From: Limnomonas spitsbergensis
Taxonomy: Eukaryota > Chlorophyta > Chlorophyceae > Chlamydomonadales
Direction: 5' to 3'
Assembly (NCBI GenBank): GCA_037349105.1
Contig: JAYJMM010000066.1
Coordinates: 1,213,501-1,277,500 of the forward strand
DNA length: 64,000 bases
Shown piece after piece: positions 50,513 through 62,200 of the stretch; position 1 is the stretch's first letter, and every line of letters starts with the position of its first letter. Both the position numbers and the translations under genes were made by a program. The notes beneath the pieces were generated by a model. It saw only the letters and a list, made by a program, of their open reading frames with translations, searched no databases and had not been told where the DNA came from.

Positions 50513-53500
50513 CACTCCTCTTCTCACTCTAGTGTTGAATCTAGTACTCACTCGAGCGTTGACTCCAGTGCTCACGCCAGTACTTACTACAGTGCTCACT
50601 CCAGTGGTCGCCCCAGTGCTCACTCCGGTGTTGACTCCATTGCTCACTCCAGAGTTGACTCCACCGCTCACTGTAGTGAGCACTTGAGTCAGCACTAGAG
50701 TGTGCACTGGATTCAGCACTGGAGTGAGCACTAGAGTCAACACCGGGGTCAGTCCTGGAGGCAACACTGTAGTGAACATTGTAGTCAACATTCGATTCAA
50801 CACTAGAGTCCGCGCTATATTCAATGGTAGAGTCAGAACCAAATGTTGACTTCAGTGCTTACTCCATTACTCACTCCAGTGCTCACGCCAGACCTCACTC
50901 CAGTGTTCACTCCAGTACCCACTCCCGTGCTCACTCCAATGCTCACTCCAGTGCTCACTCCAGTGCTCACACCAGTGCTCACTTCAGTGCTCACTCCAAT
51001 GCTCACTCCAATGCTCACTCTCGCGCTCACTTCAGTGCTCACTCCAGTGCTCACTCCAGTGCTCACTCCAGTGCTCATTCTAGTGCTCACTCCAGTGCTC
51101 ACTCCAGAACTCACTCCGGTGCTTACTCCAGTGCTCACTCCAATTGCCACTCCAATACTCACTCCAGTGCTCACTCCAGTGCCCACTCCAGTACCCACTC
51201 CAGTGCTCACTTCAGTACCCTCTCCAGTGCCAACTCCAATGCTCACTCCATTGCTCACTCCAGTGCTCACTCCAGTGCTCACTCCAGTGCTCACTCCAGT
51301 GCTCACTCCAGTGCTCACTCCAGTGCTCACTCCAGTGCTCACTCCAGTGCTCACTCCAGTGCTCACTCCACAGCTCACACCTGTGCCTACTCCAGTGCTC
51401 ACTCCAGTGTTTACTCCATTGCTCACTCCAGTGCTCACTCCATTGCCCACTCCGGTCCTCAAACTAGTACTCACTCCAGTGCTCACTCCAGAGCTCACTC
51501 CAGTGCTCACTCCAGAGCCTACTATAGTGCTCACTCCAGTGCTCACTCCAGTGCCCACTCCAGTGCCCACTCCAGTGCCCACTCCAGTGCCCACTCCAGT
51601 GCCCACTCCAGTGCCCACTCCAGTGCTCACTCCAGTGCTCACTCCAGTGATCACTCCAGTGCCCACTCCAGTGCCCACTCCAGTAATCACTCCAGTGCCC
51701 ACTCCAGTGCTCACTCCAGTGCCCACTCCAGTGCCCACTCCAGTGCCCAATCCAGTGCCCACTCCAGTACCCACTCCAGTGCCCACTCTAGTGCTCACTC
51801 CAGTGCTCACTCCAGTGCCCACTCCAGTGCCCACTCCAGTGCCCACTCCAGTGCTCACTCCAGTGCCCACTCCAGTGCCCACTCAAGTGCCCACTCCAGT
51901 GCCCACTCCAGTGCCCACTCCAGTGCCCACTCCAGTGCCCACTCCAGTGCTCACTCGAGTGCTCACTCCAGTGCTCACTCCATTGCCCACTCTAGTGCCC
52001 ACTCCAGTGCCCACTCCAGTGCCCACTCCAGTGCCCACTCCAGTGCCCACTCCAGTGCCGACACCAGTGCCCACTCCAGTTCTCACTCCAGTGCTCACTC
52101 CAGTGCTCACTCCAGTGCCCACTCCAGTGCCCACTCCAGTGCCCACTCCAGTATTCACTCCAGTGCTCACTCCAGTGCCCACTCCAGTGCCCACTCCAGT
52201 GCCCACTCCAGTGCCCACTCCAGTGCCCACTCCAGTGCCCACTCCAGTGCCCACTCCAGTGCCCACTCCAGTGCCCACTCCAGTGCTCACTCCAGTGCTC
52301 ACTCCAGTGCCCACTCCAGTGCCCACTCCAGTGCCCACTCCAGTGCTCACTCCAGTGCCCACTCCAGTGCCCACTCCAGTGCCCACTCCAGTGCCCACTC
52401 CAGTGCCCACTCCAGTGCCCACTCCAGTGCCCACTCCAGTGCCCACTCCAGTGCCCACTCCAGTGCCCACTCCAGTGCCCACTCCAGTGCCCACTCCAGT
52501 GCCCACTCCAGTGCCCACTCCAGTGCCCACTCCAGTGCCCACTCCAGTGCCCACTCCAGTGCCCACTCCAGTTCTCACTCCAGTGCTCACTCCAGTGCTC
52601 ACTCCAGTGCCCACTCCAGTGCCCACTCCAGTGCCCACTCCAGTATTCACTCCAGTGCCCACACCAGTAATCACTCCAGTGCCCACTCCAGTGCCCACTC
52701 CAGTGCTCACTCCAGTGCCCACTCCAGTGCCCACTCCAGTGCCCACTCCAGTGCCCACTCCAGTGCCCACTCCAGTGCTCACTCCAGTGCCCACTCCAGT
52801 GCCCACTCCAGTGCCCACTCCAGTGCTCACTCCAGTGCCCACTCCAGTGCCCACTCCAGTGCCCACTCCAGTGCCCACTCCAGTGCCCACTCCAGTGCTC
52901 ACTCCAGTGCCCACTCCAGTGCTCACTCTAGTGCACACTCCAGTGCCCACTCCAGTGCCCACTCCAGTGCCCACTCCAGTGCCCACTCCAGTGCCCACTC
53001 CAGTGCCCACTCCAGTGCCCACTCTAGTGCCCACTCCAGTTCTCACTCCAGTGCTCACTCCAGTGCTCACTCCAGTGCCCACTCCAGTGCCCACTCCAGT
53101 ATTCACTCCAGTGCCCACTCCAGTGCCCACTCCAGTGCTCACTCTAGTGCCCACTCCAGTGCCCACTCCAGTGCCCACTCCAGTGCCCACTCCAGTGCCC
53201 ACTCCAGTGCCCACTCCAGTGCTCACTCTAGAGCCCACTCCAGTGCCCACTCCAGTGCCCACTCCAGTGCCCACTCCAGTGCCCACTCCAGTGCCCACTC
53301 CAGTGCCCACTCTAGTGCCCACTCCAGTTCTCACTCCAGTGCCCACTCCAGTGCCCACTCCAGTGCTCACTCTAGAGCCCACTCCAGTTCCCACTCCAGT
53401 GCTCACTCCAGTATTCACTCAAGTGCCCACTCCAGTGCTCACTCCAGTTCTCACTCCAGTGCTCACTCCAGTGCTCACTCCAGTGCTCACTCAAGTGCTC

Positions 53501-54290
53501 ACTCCAGTGCCCACTCCAGTGCCCACTCCAGTGCCCACTCCCGTGCCCACTCCAGTGCCCACTCCAGTGCCCACTCCAGTGCCCACTCCAGTGCTCACTC
53601 TAGAGCCCACTCCAGTGCCCACTCTAGTGCCCACTCCAGTGCTCACTCTAGAGCCCACTCCAGTGCCCACTCCAGTGCCCACTCCAGTGCTCATCCTAGT
53701 GCTCACTCCAGTGCTCACTCCAGTGCTCACTCCAATGCTCACTCCTTTGCTCACTCTAGAGCCCACTCCAGTGCCCACTCCAGTATTCACTCCAGTGCTC
53801 ACTCCAGTGCTCACTCCAGTGCTCACTCCAGTGCCTACTCCAGTGCTCACTCATGTGCACACTCCAGTGCTCACTCCAGTGCTCACTCCAGTGCCTACTC
53901 CAGTGCTAACTCCAGTGCTCACTCCAGTGCTCACTCCAGTGCTCAATCCAGGGCTCACTCAAATGCTAACTCCTGTGCGCACTCCAGTGCTCATCCAAGT
54001 GCTCACTCCAGTGCTCACTCCAGTGCTCACTCCAGTGCTCACTCCAGTGCTCACTCCATTGCCCACTCCAGTGCCCACTCCAGTGCCCACTCCAGTGCTC
54101 AATCCAGTACTCACTCCAATGCTCACCAAAGTGCTCACTCTAGTGTTGACTCATGTGCTGGCTCCAGTGCTCACTCCAATGCTGACTCCAGTACTCAGTA
54201 CATTGTTGACTCCAGTTTTGGCTCCAGTGCTCACTCCTGTGCTCACTCCAATGCTCACTCCAGTGTTGACTCCAGTGTTGCCAAAGGGCC
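50513..54290. repeat. 12-bp satellite (CACTCCAGTGCC/T), about 300 monomers
   Basis: A 12-bp monomer, CACTCCAGTGCY, repeats almost without length change from about 50848 to 54285. Degenerate copies lie at 50513-50670, and reverse-complement copies at about 50672-50830. All copies lack stops in several frames, so the plus strand stays open for over 1,100 codons in two frames (50824-54303 and 50843-54397) and the minus strand is long-open too. Blocks beginning with the variant GTTCTCACTCC recur at 52573 and 53041, 468 bp apart, showing a higher-order layer of about 40 monomers. Confidence 0.96.
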
Positions 54291-54303
54291 GAGTTTTTTT
54301 TAG

Positions 54304-54619
54304 CAGGACCCTGAGGTGTCCCGTAGACTCGGTTTGCCTCCGCTATAGATCAATGTTAATTTGCCTTACAGGCTTTATATTTAACTGTAACAATTAACTC
54401 ATAGGCGCATTTGCGACTAAACACGCAACATAAAAATGCTTGTGCGCGCGTCACACCTTGCTTGCTTGTCCGTACAGATGCAAATGCAATATCCGCACCG
54501 CGACCAGTTTCTTAGTTAGTACCGTACCGATGCTAGCTGCATGTACCGTAAATTACCGGTGCAAGCAACCCGCATGTGAATCACCGATGCAGCTTTACCG
54601 ACAGCTACAGCCCAACCAG
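54304..54619. other. Unique sequence with no gene seen
   Basis: This follows the end of the 12-bp satellite (GAGTTTTTTTTAGC). It is mixed composition with scattered TACCGGT and GCATGC-like motifs. I see no convincing open frame, exon or RNA gene. Confidence 0.45.
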
Positions 54620-56020
54620 GAGCATGCATGATGCCCGCAGCATGATACCGGTACATGCAGCATTAATTTACAGTTGCTGCCCAGGTCGATAAGGTGCGCG
54701 CTGCAAGGTCATGCTGAAGACTGTCCTACTGGTGTGATCCCAATCAGTGCAAGTGCAATAAAACCGGTGCAGTTGTTACCGGAACCATAGTCTCATGCAT
54801 GCATGCATGCCCAACCAGGAAATGGCATGATACCAATATAATGATTTCAGTAGCTTTGAGCTGACGATGCAGCATGTATCCATACTCAAATGCGCGTAGT
54901 AGAGGCAACCAGCAGAGGTACAGTAGTAGGCCACTCCATGTGTGGTCCCAATCAGCGCAAGTGCAGCACCGTTGCCGCTATGAGCTACATGAGCAACCAG
55001 GAGCATGCATGATACCCACATGATCTTATCAGTAGCATTGAGCTACCGCTGCGGCACGGGTCCATTTTCAAATAATTCGCGCTGCGGGGGCAACCGGCCG
55101 TAGGCCGGTCTGGGTGTGGTCCCAATCAGTGCAGGTGTCACACCGGTGCAACTGTTAGCCTTGTGCCCAACCAGTGGATTGCATGATAGCCACTTAAGGT
55201 TATTATAAGCATTGAGCGAGCGCTGCGGCATGGGTTCATTCTAAAATGCGTGCTGTGGGGGCAAACAGCCGTAGGCTGGTCTGGGTGTGGTCCCAATGAG
55301 TGGAAGTGTTGCACCAATGCAGTTGTGAGCTACATGCGCAACCATGAACATGCATGGAACCCACATAAGCTTATCATTAGCATTGAGCTCCCGCTGCGGC
55401 ACGGATTCATTCTCAAATTTGTGTGTGGGGGCAATCTGGATGGTCTGGGTGTCGCCCCAATCAGTTGAGGTATAACACCTGTGCAACTGTTAGCCTTGGG
55501 CCCAACCAGTGGATTGCACGATACCCACATAATTATATTATCATCATCGAACTGCCGCTGCCACACGGGTCCATTTTCAAATGCGCTGCGGGGGCAACCA
55601 GCTGTAGGCCGGTCTGGGTGTGGTCCCAATCAGTGCAGGTGTTGCACCGAATCAACTGTTAGCCTTGTGCCCAACCAGGGGATTGCATGATTCCCACAGT
55701 ATGTTATTAGTAGAATGGAGCTGCCGCAGCGACACATGTCCACTCTCAAATGCGCGCTGCGGGGGCAACCAGTTGTAGGCCGGCCTGGGTGTGGTCCCAA
55801 TCAGTGCAGGTGTTGCACCGAATCAACTGTTAGCCTTGTGCCCAACCAGGGGATTGCATGATTCCCACAGTATGTTATTAGTAGAATGGAGCTGCCGCAG
55901 CGAGACATGTCCACTCTCAAATGCGCGCTGCGGGGACAACCAGCTGTAGGCCGGCCTGGGTGTGGTCCCAATCAGGGCAGGTGCAACACTGGTGCAACTG
56001 TTAGCCTTGTGCCCAAAGAT
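54620..56020. repeat. ~170-bp tandem satellite, about eight copies
   Basis: The marker TGTGGTCCCAATCAGTGCA recurs near 54941, 55115, 55286, 55450, 55619, 55790 and 55961, with an earlier diverged copy near 54735. Intervals are 174, 171, 164, 169, 171 and 171 bp. Each unit also has a GCGCTGCGGGGGCAACCAG block and a CCCAACCAGGGGATTGCATG block. The last two full units are nearly identical, while the left ones are diverged. Short open frames on both strands vary between units, so I do not call genes. Confidence 0.92.
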
Positions 56021-56224
56021 CCTGCTACTGAACACAGGTTTGCCGCCGCCTACCGCACATGGTTTCAGCCTACGGTGCGGCCGGCGCCTTGCAGGAGCAG
56101 GCCAGGGGCCGCACCAGTCGAAGGGAGTGTGCTTGCGTGCGCACAAAAGTAATGTTGCGCAGCGGTCACCAGCCTGACAAACGGTGTCGCCAGGGAGGTT
56201 GGACTATGGGAGACAGCAAGCATG
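56021..56224. other. Short unique segment, no gene seen
   Basis: This lies between the ~170-bp satellite and the second dispersed repeat copy. It is GC-rich and holds only short frames. No RNA gene or splice structure is evident. Confidence 0.4.
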
Positions 56225-56535
56225 TGGGGAACGCTTTGCATGCATGCTTTTAATGCTCCAGCACGCATGATCATCTTAGGGAGCGGGGATTGGCGGGTCC
56301 TCCAAACGGTGATATCAACTTCTTCGAGGTGTATCGGGGTTGGATGGGATGCCCTGGCTTTTGTGGAAGACGTGGTAGATATTGTTGAGGCTTAGACGTT
56401 TTCACAGGCTGGACCTTCCTTTGTCTTCCTTTTCGAGCCTTTTGTCTGTCCCTTCATTTTATTTCCCTTTTTCTTTTTTCTTTTCCCTGCCCCCTTGTGT
56501 TTGTTTCGCTCAACACCGTAGTTAGGAAGTCTTTT
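56225..56535. repeat. Dispersed repeat, copy 2
   Basis: This is homologous to 23610-23900 in the same orientation (see that entry for shared blocks). This copy has a longer pyrimidine-rich stretch, CCCTTTTTCTTTTTTCTTTT, near 56466. No coding capacity is seen. Confidence 0.75.
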
Positions 56536-56699
56536 TGAGCAGGGCCAAGCCAAGAGGTGTAACGTCATCGGCCCATGTCTCACATATCTGCTCTTAAATG
56601 GAATCTTATGTCAGCTACCTCCTTCATTTGCAGCTTATCAGGGTACCCTGTCTCAGAAACACAAGTCAACTACATCGTTCAGAAGGCTAGGCATTTCAT

Positions 56700-57330
56700 C
56701 GGAGGGCCTGAGTGGATCTACGGTATGGCCTTAGGTATCTGGATGTAGGACATGATGTTACTGAATAAAATAAGAAACCCTGGCCGGAAAGCATCAAAGC
56801 CTCTCGATTGCACTGCACATCCGCTCTCGGTTGATCTACTTCATGTTTAGGCTTGGTGTCTACCGGGACTGCGTGGATCTACGGTAATGGCCAAGGGCAT
56901 CTGGCTGTAGGACATGGTTTTATTGAATAAATTTAGGAACCCTGTCCGGAAAGCTACAAAGCCGCTTGATTGCTTTGTACACCCGCTCTTAGGTGATGAA
57001 CTCTTTGTTTAAGCTTGTTGCATACCAGCCTGAATGGATCAGCAGTTTGGCCTATGGTATCTGGATGTAGGACTGTATGTCATTAAAAGATTAAGAAAAC
57101 CTTGCAGGAAAGCTGCTCGATTGCATCGCACATCCGCTCCTAGTTGATTTACTTTATGTGTAGGCCTGGTGAATACCGGCCTGAGTGGATCAGCAGTATG
57201 GCCTAGGGTAATTCTGACGTATGACTGTTTTATTGAAAGAAAGAAAAACCAGACCGGCACGCCGCAAAGCCGCTCGATTACACTGCACATCCGCCCTCAG
57301 TTGATTCACTTTCTATTTGCAGGTAGGTTG
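56700..57330. repeat. ~160-bp tandem repeat, about four copies
   Basis: The marker GGATC(T/A)(A/G)C(G/A)GTA..GGCC occurs near 56714, 56875, 57036 and 57187 (spacings 161, 161 and 151 bp). Each unit continues with a GTAGGAC-ATG block, an A-rich ATTGAATAAA-type stretch, a CCGGAAAGC block and CGATTGCA-TGCACATCCGCTC. The units are well diverged. Two units contain AATAAA, resembling a polyadenylation signal, but there is no gene to attach it to. Confidence 0.88.
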
Positions 57331-57735
57331 GTAGTCTCAAATGTTCAAATCAGGCAGCTGTACAAAAGCCCTGCTGTATAAAAGCCGTGCAGTGCAAGGT
57401 GCCGTACTTGGCTGTTAATTCCTGCTGTATAAGCCCTATTGTATACAACATATTACAAATTAATGATCTGTCATGATTCATGGCCAATTGGCTCCTGAGG
57501 AATCAAAGCATACCACTGGTGCCAGCCTTCTTGGTTTACACTGCCGGCCCATTATCGGTAGGTAACGAGTCACTTTCAATGTCATGAACTTCATGATGAG
57601 CCGCAAAAATAACACTCTCTGACTTTGGCTACGGCCCTTGAAAACTTGCACACTAGCAGCCTAAAGTAGGATGAATCAACGATACAATCAGGTACACAAT
57701 GAAACTGAATACAGGCAAATCAGCTAAGCCAACCT
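57331..57735. other. Unique sequence with no gene seen
   Basis: Mixed AT-rich sequence between the 160-bp repeat and the 14-bp satellite. It contains a small internal repetition (CTGCTGTATAAAAGCC and CCTGCTGTATAAGCCC near 57373 and 57420). No coding region or RNA gene is supported. Confidence 0.45.
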
Positions 57736-57739
57736 CGCT

Positions 57740-60700
57740 GCGACAGTGCAGCTGGGACAGGGCAGCTGCGACAGGGCAGCTGCGACAGGGCAGCTGGGAC
57801 AGGCCAGCTGGGACAATGCGGCTGGTACAGGGCAGCTGGGGGAGGGCACCTGGGACAGGGCAGCTGGGACAATGCGGCTGGGACAATGCGGCTGGGACAG
57901 GGCAGCTGGAACAATGCGGCTGGAACAATGCGGCTGGGACAATGCGGCAGGGACAATGCGGTTGGGACAGGGCAGCTAGGACAATGTGGCTGGGATAGGG
58001 CAGCTGGGACAATGCGGCTGGGACAGGGCAGCTGGGACAGGGCAGCTGGGACAATGCGGCTGGGACAGGGCAGCTGGGACAGGGCAGATGGGACAATGCG
58101 GCTGGGACAATGCGGCTGGGACAGGGCGGCTGGGACAAGAACGCTGGGACAATGCGGCTGGGACAGGGCAGCTGGGACAATGCGGCTGGGACAGGGCAGC
58201 TGGGACAATGCGGCTGGGACAATGCGGCTGGGACAGGGCAGCTGGGACAATGCGGCTGGGACAATGCGGCTGGGACAGGGCAGCTGGGACAGGGCAGCTG
58301 CGACAGGGCAGCTGGGATAGGGCAGCTGGGACAGGGCAGCTGCAACAGGGCAGCTGGGACAATGCGGCTTGGACAATGCGGCTTGGACAATGCGGCTGGG
58401 ACAATGCGGCTGGGACAGGGCAGCTGGGACAGGGCAGCTGGGACAATGCGGCTGGGACAATGCGGCTGGGACAGGGCAGCTGGGACATGGCAGCTGGGAC
58501 AGGGCAGCTGGGACAGGGCAGCTGGGACAATGCGGCTGGGACAATGCGGCTGGGACAGGGCAGCTGGGACAGGGCAGCTGGGACAATGCGGCTGGGACAA
58601 TGCGGCTGGGACAATGCGGCAGGGACAATGCGGCTGGGACAGGGCAGCTGGGACAATGCGGCTGGGACTATGCGGCTAAGACAGGGCAGCTGGGACAATG
58701 CGGCTGGGACAATGCGGCTGGGACAGGGCGGCTGGGACAATGCGGCTGGGACAATGCGGCAGGAACAATGCGGCTGGGACAATGCGGCAGGGACAATGCG
58801 GCGGGGACAGGGCAGCTGGGACAATGCGGCTGGAACAATGCGGCAGGAACAATGCGGCTGGGACAATGCGGCAGGGACAATGCGGCTGGGACAGGGCAGC
58901 TGGGACAATGCGGCTGGGACAATGCGGCTGGGACAATGCGGCATGGACAATGCGGCTGGGACAGGGCAGCTGGGACAATGCGGCAGGGACAATGCGGCTG
59001 GGACAGGGCAGCTGGGACAATGCGGCTGGGACAATGCGGCTGGGACAGGGCGGCTGGGACAATGCGGCTGGAACAATGCGGCAGGAACAATGCGGCTGGG
59101 ACAATGCGGCAGGGACAATGCGGCTGGGACAGGGCAGCTGGGACAAAGCGGCTGGGACAGGGCAGCTGGGACAATGCGGCTGGGATAGGGCAGCTGGGAC
59201 AATGCGGCTGGGTCGGGGCAGCTGGGGGAGGGCACTTGGGACAGGGCAGCTGGGACAATGCGGCTGGGACATTGCGGCTGGGACAGGGCGGCTGGGACAT
59301 GGCAGCTGGAAAAGGGCGGCTGGGACAGGGCAGCTGGGACAATGCGGCTGGGACAATGCGGCTGGGACAGGGCAGCTGGGACAATGCGGCTGGGACAGGG
59401 CAGCTGGGACAGGGCAGATGGGACAATGCGGCTGGGACAATGCGGCTGGGACAGGGCGGCTGGGACAGGGCGGCTGAAACATGGCAGCTGGGACAATGCG
59501 GCTGGGACAGGGCAGCTGGGACAATGCGGCTGGGACAGGGCAGCTGGGACAGGGCAGCTGGGACAATGCGGCTGGGACAGGGCAGCTGCGACAGGGCAGC
59601 TGTGACGGGGCAGCTGGGACAGGGCAGCTGCGACAGGGCAGCTGCGGCAGGGCAGCTGGGACAGGCCAGCTGGGACAGGCCAGCTGAGACAATGCGGCTG
59701 GTACAGGGCAGCTGGGGGAGGGCACCTGGGACAGGGCAGCTGGGACAATGCGGCTGGGACAATGCGGCTGGGACAATGCGGCTGGTACAGGGCAGCTGGG
59801 GGAGGGCACCTGGGACAGGGCAGCTGGGATAATGCGGCTGGGACAATGCGGCTGGGACAGGGCAGCTGGGACAATGCGGCTGGGACAATGCGGCTGGGAC
59901 AGAGCAGCTGGGACAGGGCAGCTGGAACAGGGCAGCTGCGACAGGGCAGCTGGGACAATGCGGCTGGGACAATGCGGCTGGGACAGAGCAGCTGGGACAA
60001 TGCGGCTGGGTCGGGGCAGCTGGGACAATGCGGCTGGGACAATGCGGCTGGGACAATGCGGCTGGGACAATGCGGCAGGGACAATGCGGCTGGGACGGGG
60101 CAGCTGGGACAATGCGGCTGGAACAATGCGGCTGGAACAATGCGGCTGGGACAATGCGGCAGGGACAATGCGGCTGGGACAGGGCAGCTGGGACAAAGCG
60201 GCTGGGACGGGGCAGCTGGGACAATGCGGCTGGGACAATGCGGCTGGGACAATGCAGCTGGGACAATGCGGCAGGGACAATGCGGCTGGGACAGGGCAGC
60301 TGGGACAGGGCAGCTGGGACAAAGCGGCTGGGACGGGGCAGCTGGGACAATGCGGCTGGGACAGGGCAGCTGGGACAATGCGGCTGGGACAGGGCAGCTG
60401 GGACAATGCGGCTGGGACAATGCGGCTGGGACAATGCGGCTGGGACAATGCGGCTGGGACAGGGCAGCTGGGACAGGGCAGCTGGGACAATGCGGCTGGG
60501 ACAGGGCAGCTGGGACAGGGCAGCTGGGACAGGGCAGCTGGGACAATGCGGCTGGGACAGGGCAGCTGGGACAGGGCAGATGGGACAATGCGGCTGGGAC
60601 AATGCGGCTGGGACAGGGCGGCTGGGACAGGGGAGCTGGGACAATGCGGCTGGAACAATGCGGCTGGGACAATGCGGCAGGGACAATGCGGCTGGGACAG

Positions 60701-61990
60701 GGCAGCTGGGACAAAGCGGCTGGGACAGGGCAGTTGGGACAATGCGGCTGGAACAATGCGGCTGGGACAATGCGGCAGGGACATTACGGCTGGTACAGGG
60801 CAGCTGGGGGAGGGCACCTGGGACAGGGCAGCTGGGACAATGCAGCTGGGACAATGCGGGTGGGACAATGCGGGTGGGACAGGGCAGCTGGGACAGGGCA
60901 GCTGCGACAGGGCGGCTGGGACAGGGCAGCTGGGACAATGCGGCTGGAACAATGCGGCTGGGACAATGCGGCAGGGACAATGCGGCTGGGACAGGGCAGC
61001 TGGGACAAAGCGGCTGGGACGGGGCAGCTGGGACAATGCGGCTGGAACAATGCGGCTGGGACAATGCGGCTGGGACAGGGCAGCTGGGACAGGGCGGCTG
61101 GGACAGGGCAGCTGGGACAATGCGGCTGGGACAATGCGGCTGGGACAATGCGGTAGGGACAATGCGGCTGGGACAGGGCAGCTGGGACAAAGCGGCTGGG
61201 ACGGGGCAGCTGGGACAATGCGGCTGGGACAGGGCAGATGGGACAATGCGGCTGGGACAATGCGGCTGGGACAGGGCGGCTGGGACAGGGCAGCTGGGAC
61301 AATGCGGCTGGAACAATGCGGCTGGGACAATGCGGCTGGGACATGTCAGCTGGGACAATGCGGCTGGAACAGGGCAGTTGGGACAATGCGGCTGGAACAA
61401 TGCGGCTGGGACAATGCGGCAGGGACATTACGGCTGGTACAGGGCAGCTGGGGGAGGGCACCTGGGACAGGGCAGCTGGGACAATGCGGCTGGGACAATG
61501 CGGGTGGGACAGGGCAGCTGGGACAGGGCAGCTGCGACAGGGCAGCTGGGACAATGCGGCTGGGACAGGGCAGCTGGGACAATGCGGCTGGATCAATGCG
61601 GCTGGGACAATGCGGCAGGGACAATGCGGCTGGGACAGGGCAGCTGGGACAATGCGGCTGGGACAGGGCAGCTGGGACAATGCGGCAGGGACAGGGCAGC
61701 TGGGACTGGGCAGCTGGGACAATGCGGCTGGGACAGGGCAGCTGGGACAGGGCAGATGGGACAAAGCGGCTGGGACAGGGCAGCTGGGACAATGCGGCTG
61801 GGACAGGGCAGCTGGGACAATGCGGCTGGGACAGGGCAGCTGGGACAATGCGGCTGGGACAGGGCAGCTGGGACAGGGCAGCTGCGACAGGGCAGCTGGG
61901 ACAGGGCAGCTGCGACAGGGCAGCTGCGGCAGGGTAGCTGGGACAGGCCAGCTGGGACAATGCGGCTGGTACAGGGCAGCTGGGACAGCC
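57740..61990. repeat. 14-bp satellite with two interspersed monomer types
   Basis: About 300 monomers of 14 bp fill the stretch. There are two main types, GGGACAGGGCAGCT and GGGACAATGCGGCT, mixed in changing order, with rarer variants such as GGGGGAGGGCACCT and GGACAAAGCGGCT. Longer blocks recur, for example TGGTACAGGGCAGCTGGGGG at 57812, 59700, 59780, 60790 and 61435. Both strands are open for hundreds of codons in several frames (for example minus 57976-60756 and plus 59748-61937) because 14 bp cycles through all frames without stops. Coding is therefore not implied. Confidence 0.96.
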
Positions 61991-62200
61991 GCTGCTGCTG
62001 CTGCCGCTGTTGTGCCGGTCGCTGTTCCCAACGGCCTGCCAAGCGCAGTGACGGGGATTCCTGCAGCTGCCGCCGCTGCCGCTGTTGTGCCGGGCGCCGC
62101 TCCCAGCGGCCTGCCAAGCTCCAGTGTGGTGAAGGATGCTCCTCCCAATGGCATGTTCAGAGTAACGAGGGGGGGCCTCCTATTGCAACCGCCGCCACCG
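61991..62200. repeat. GC-rich imperfect ~72-bp duplication at the edge of the 14-bp satellite
   Basis: CTGCCGCTGTTGTGCCGG occurs near 62000 and again near 62075, each followed by a CAGCGGCCTGCCAAGC or CAACGGCCTGCCAAGC block. In one plus frame it reads as Ala/Val/Pro-rich AVVPVAVPNGLPS followed by AVVPGAAPSGLPS. That frame runs in from the satellite, so it is not an independent gene call. Confidence 0.6.

Noticed and set aside
50824..54303. 1,159-residue Ser-Ser-Ala-His repeat protein on the plus strand
   Set aside because: The 12-bp satellite is open in at least three frames; the start codon lies in degenerate repeat and the end in a T-run. No unique flanking domain.
28571..61990. CRISPR arrays
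   Set aside because: Direct repeats are contiguous with no unique spacers, there are no cas genes and the DNA is eukaryotic.
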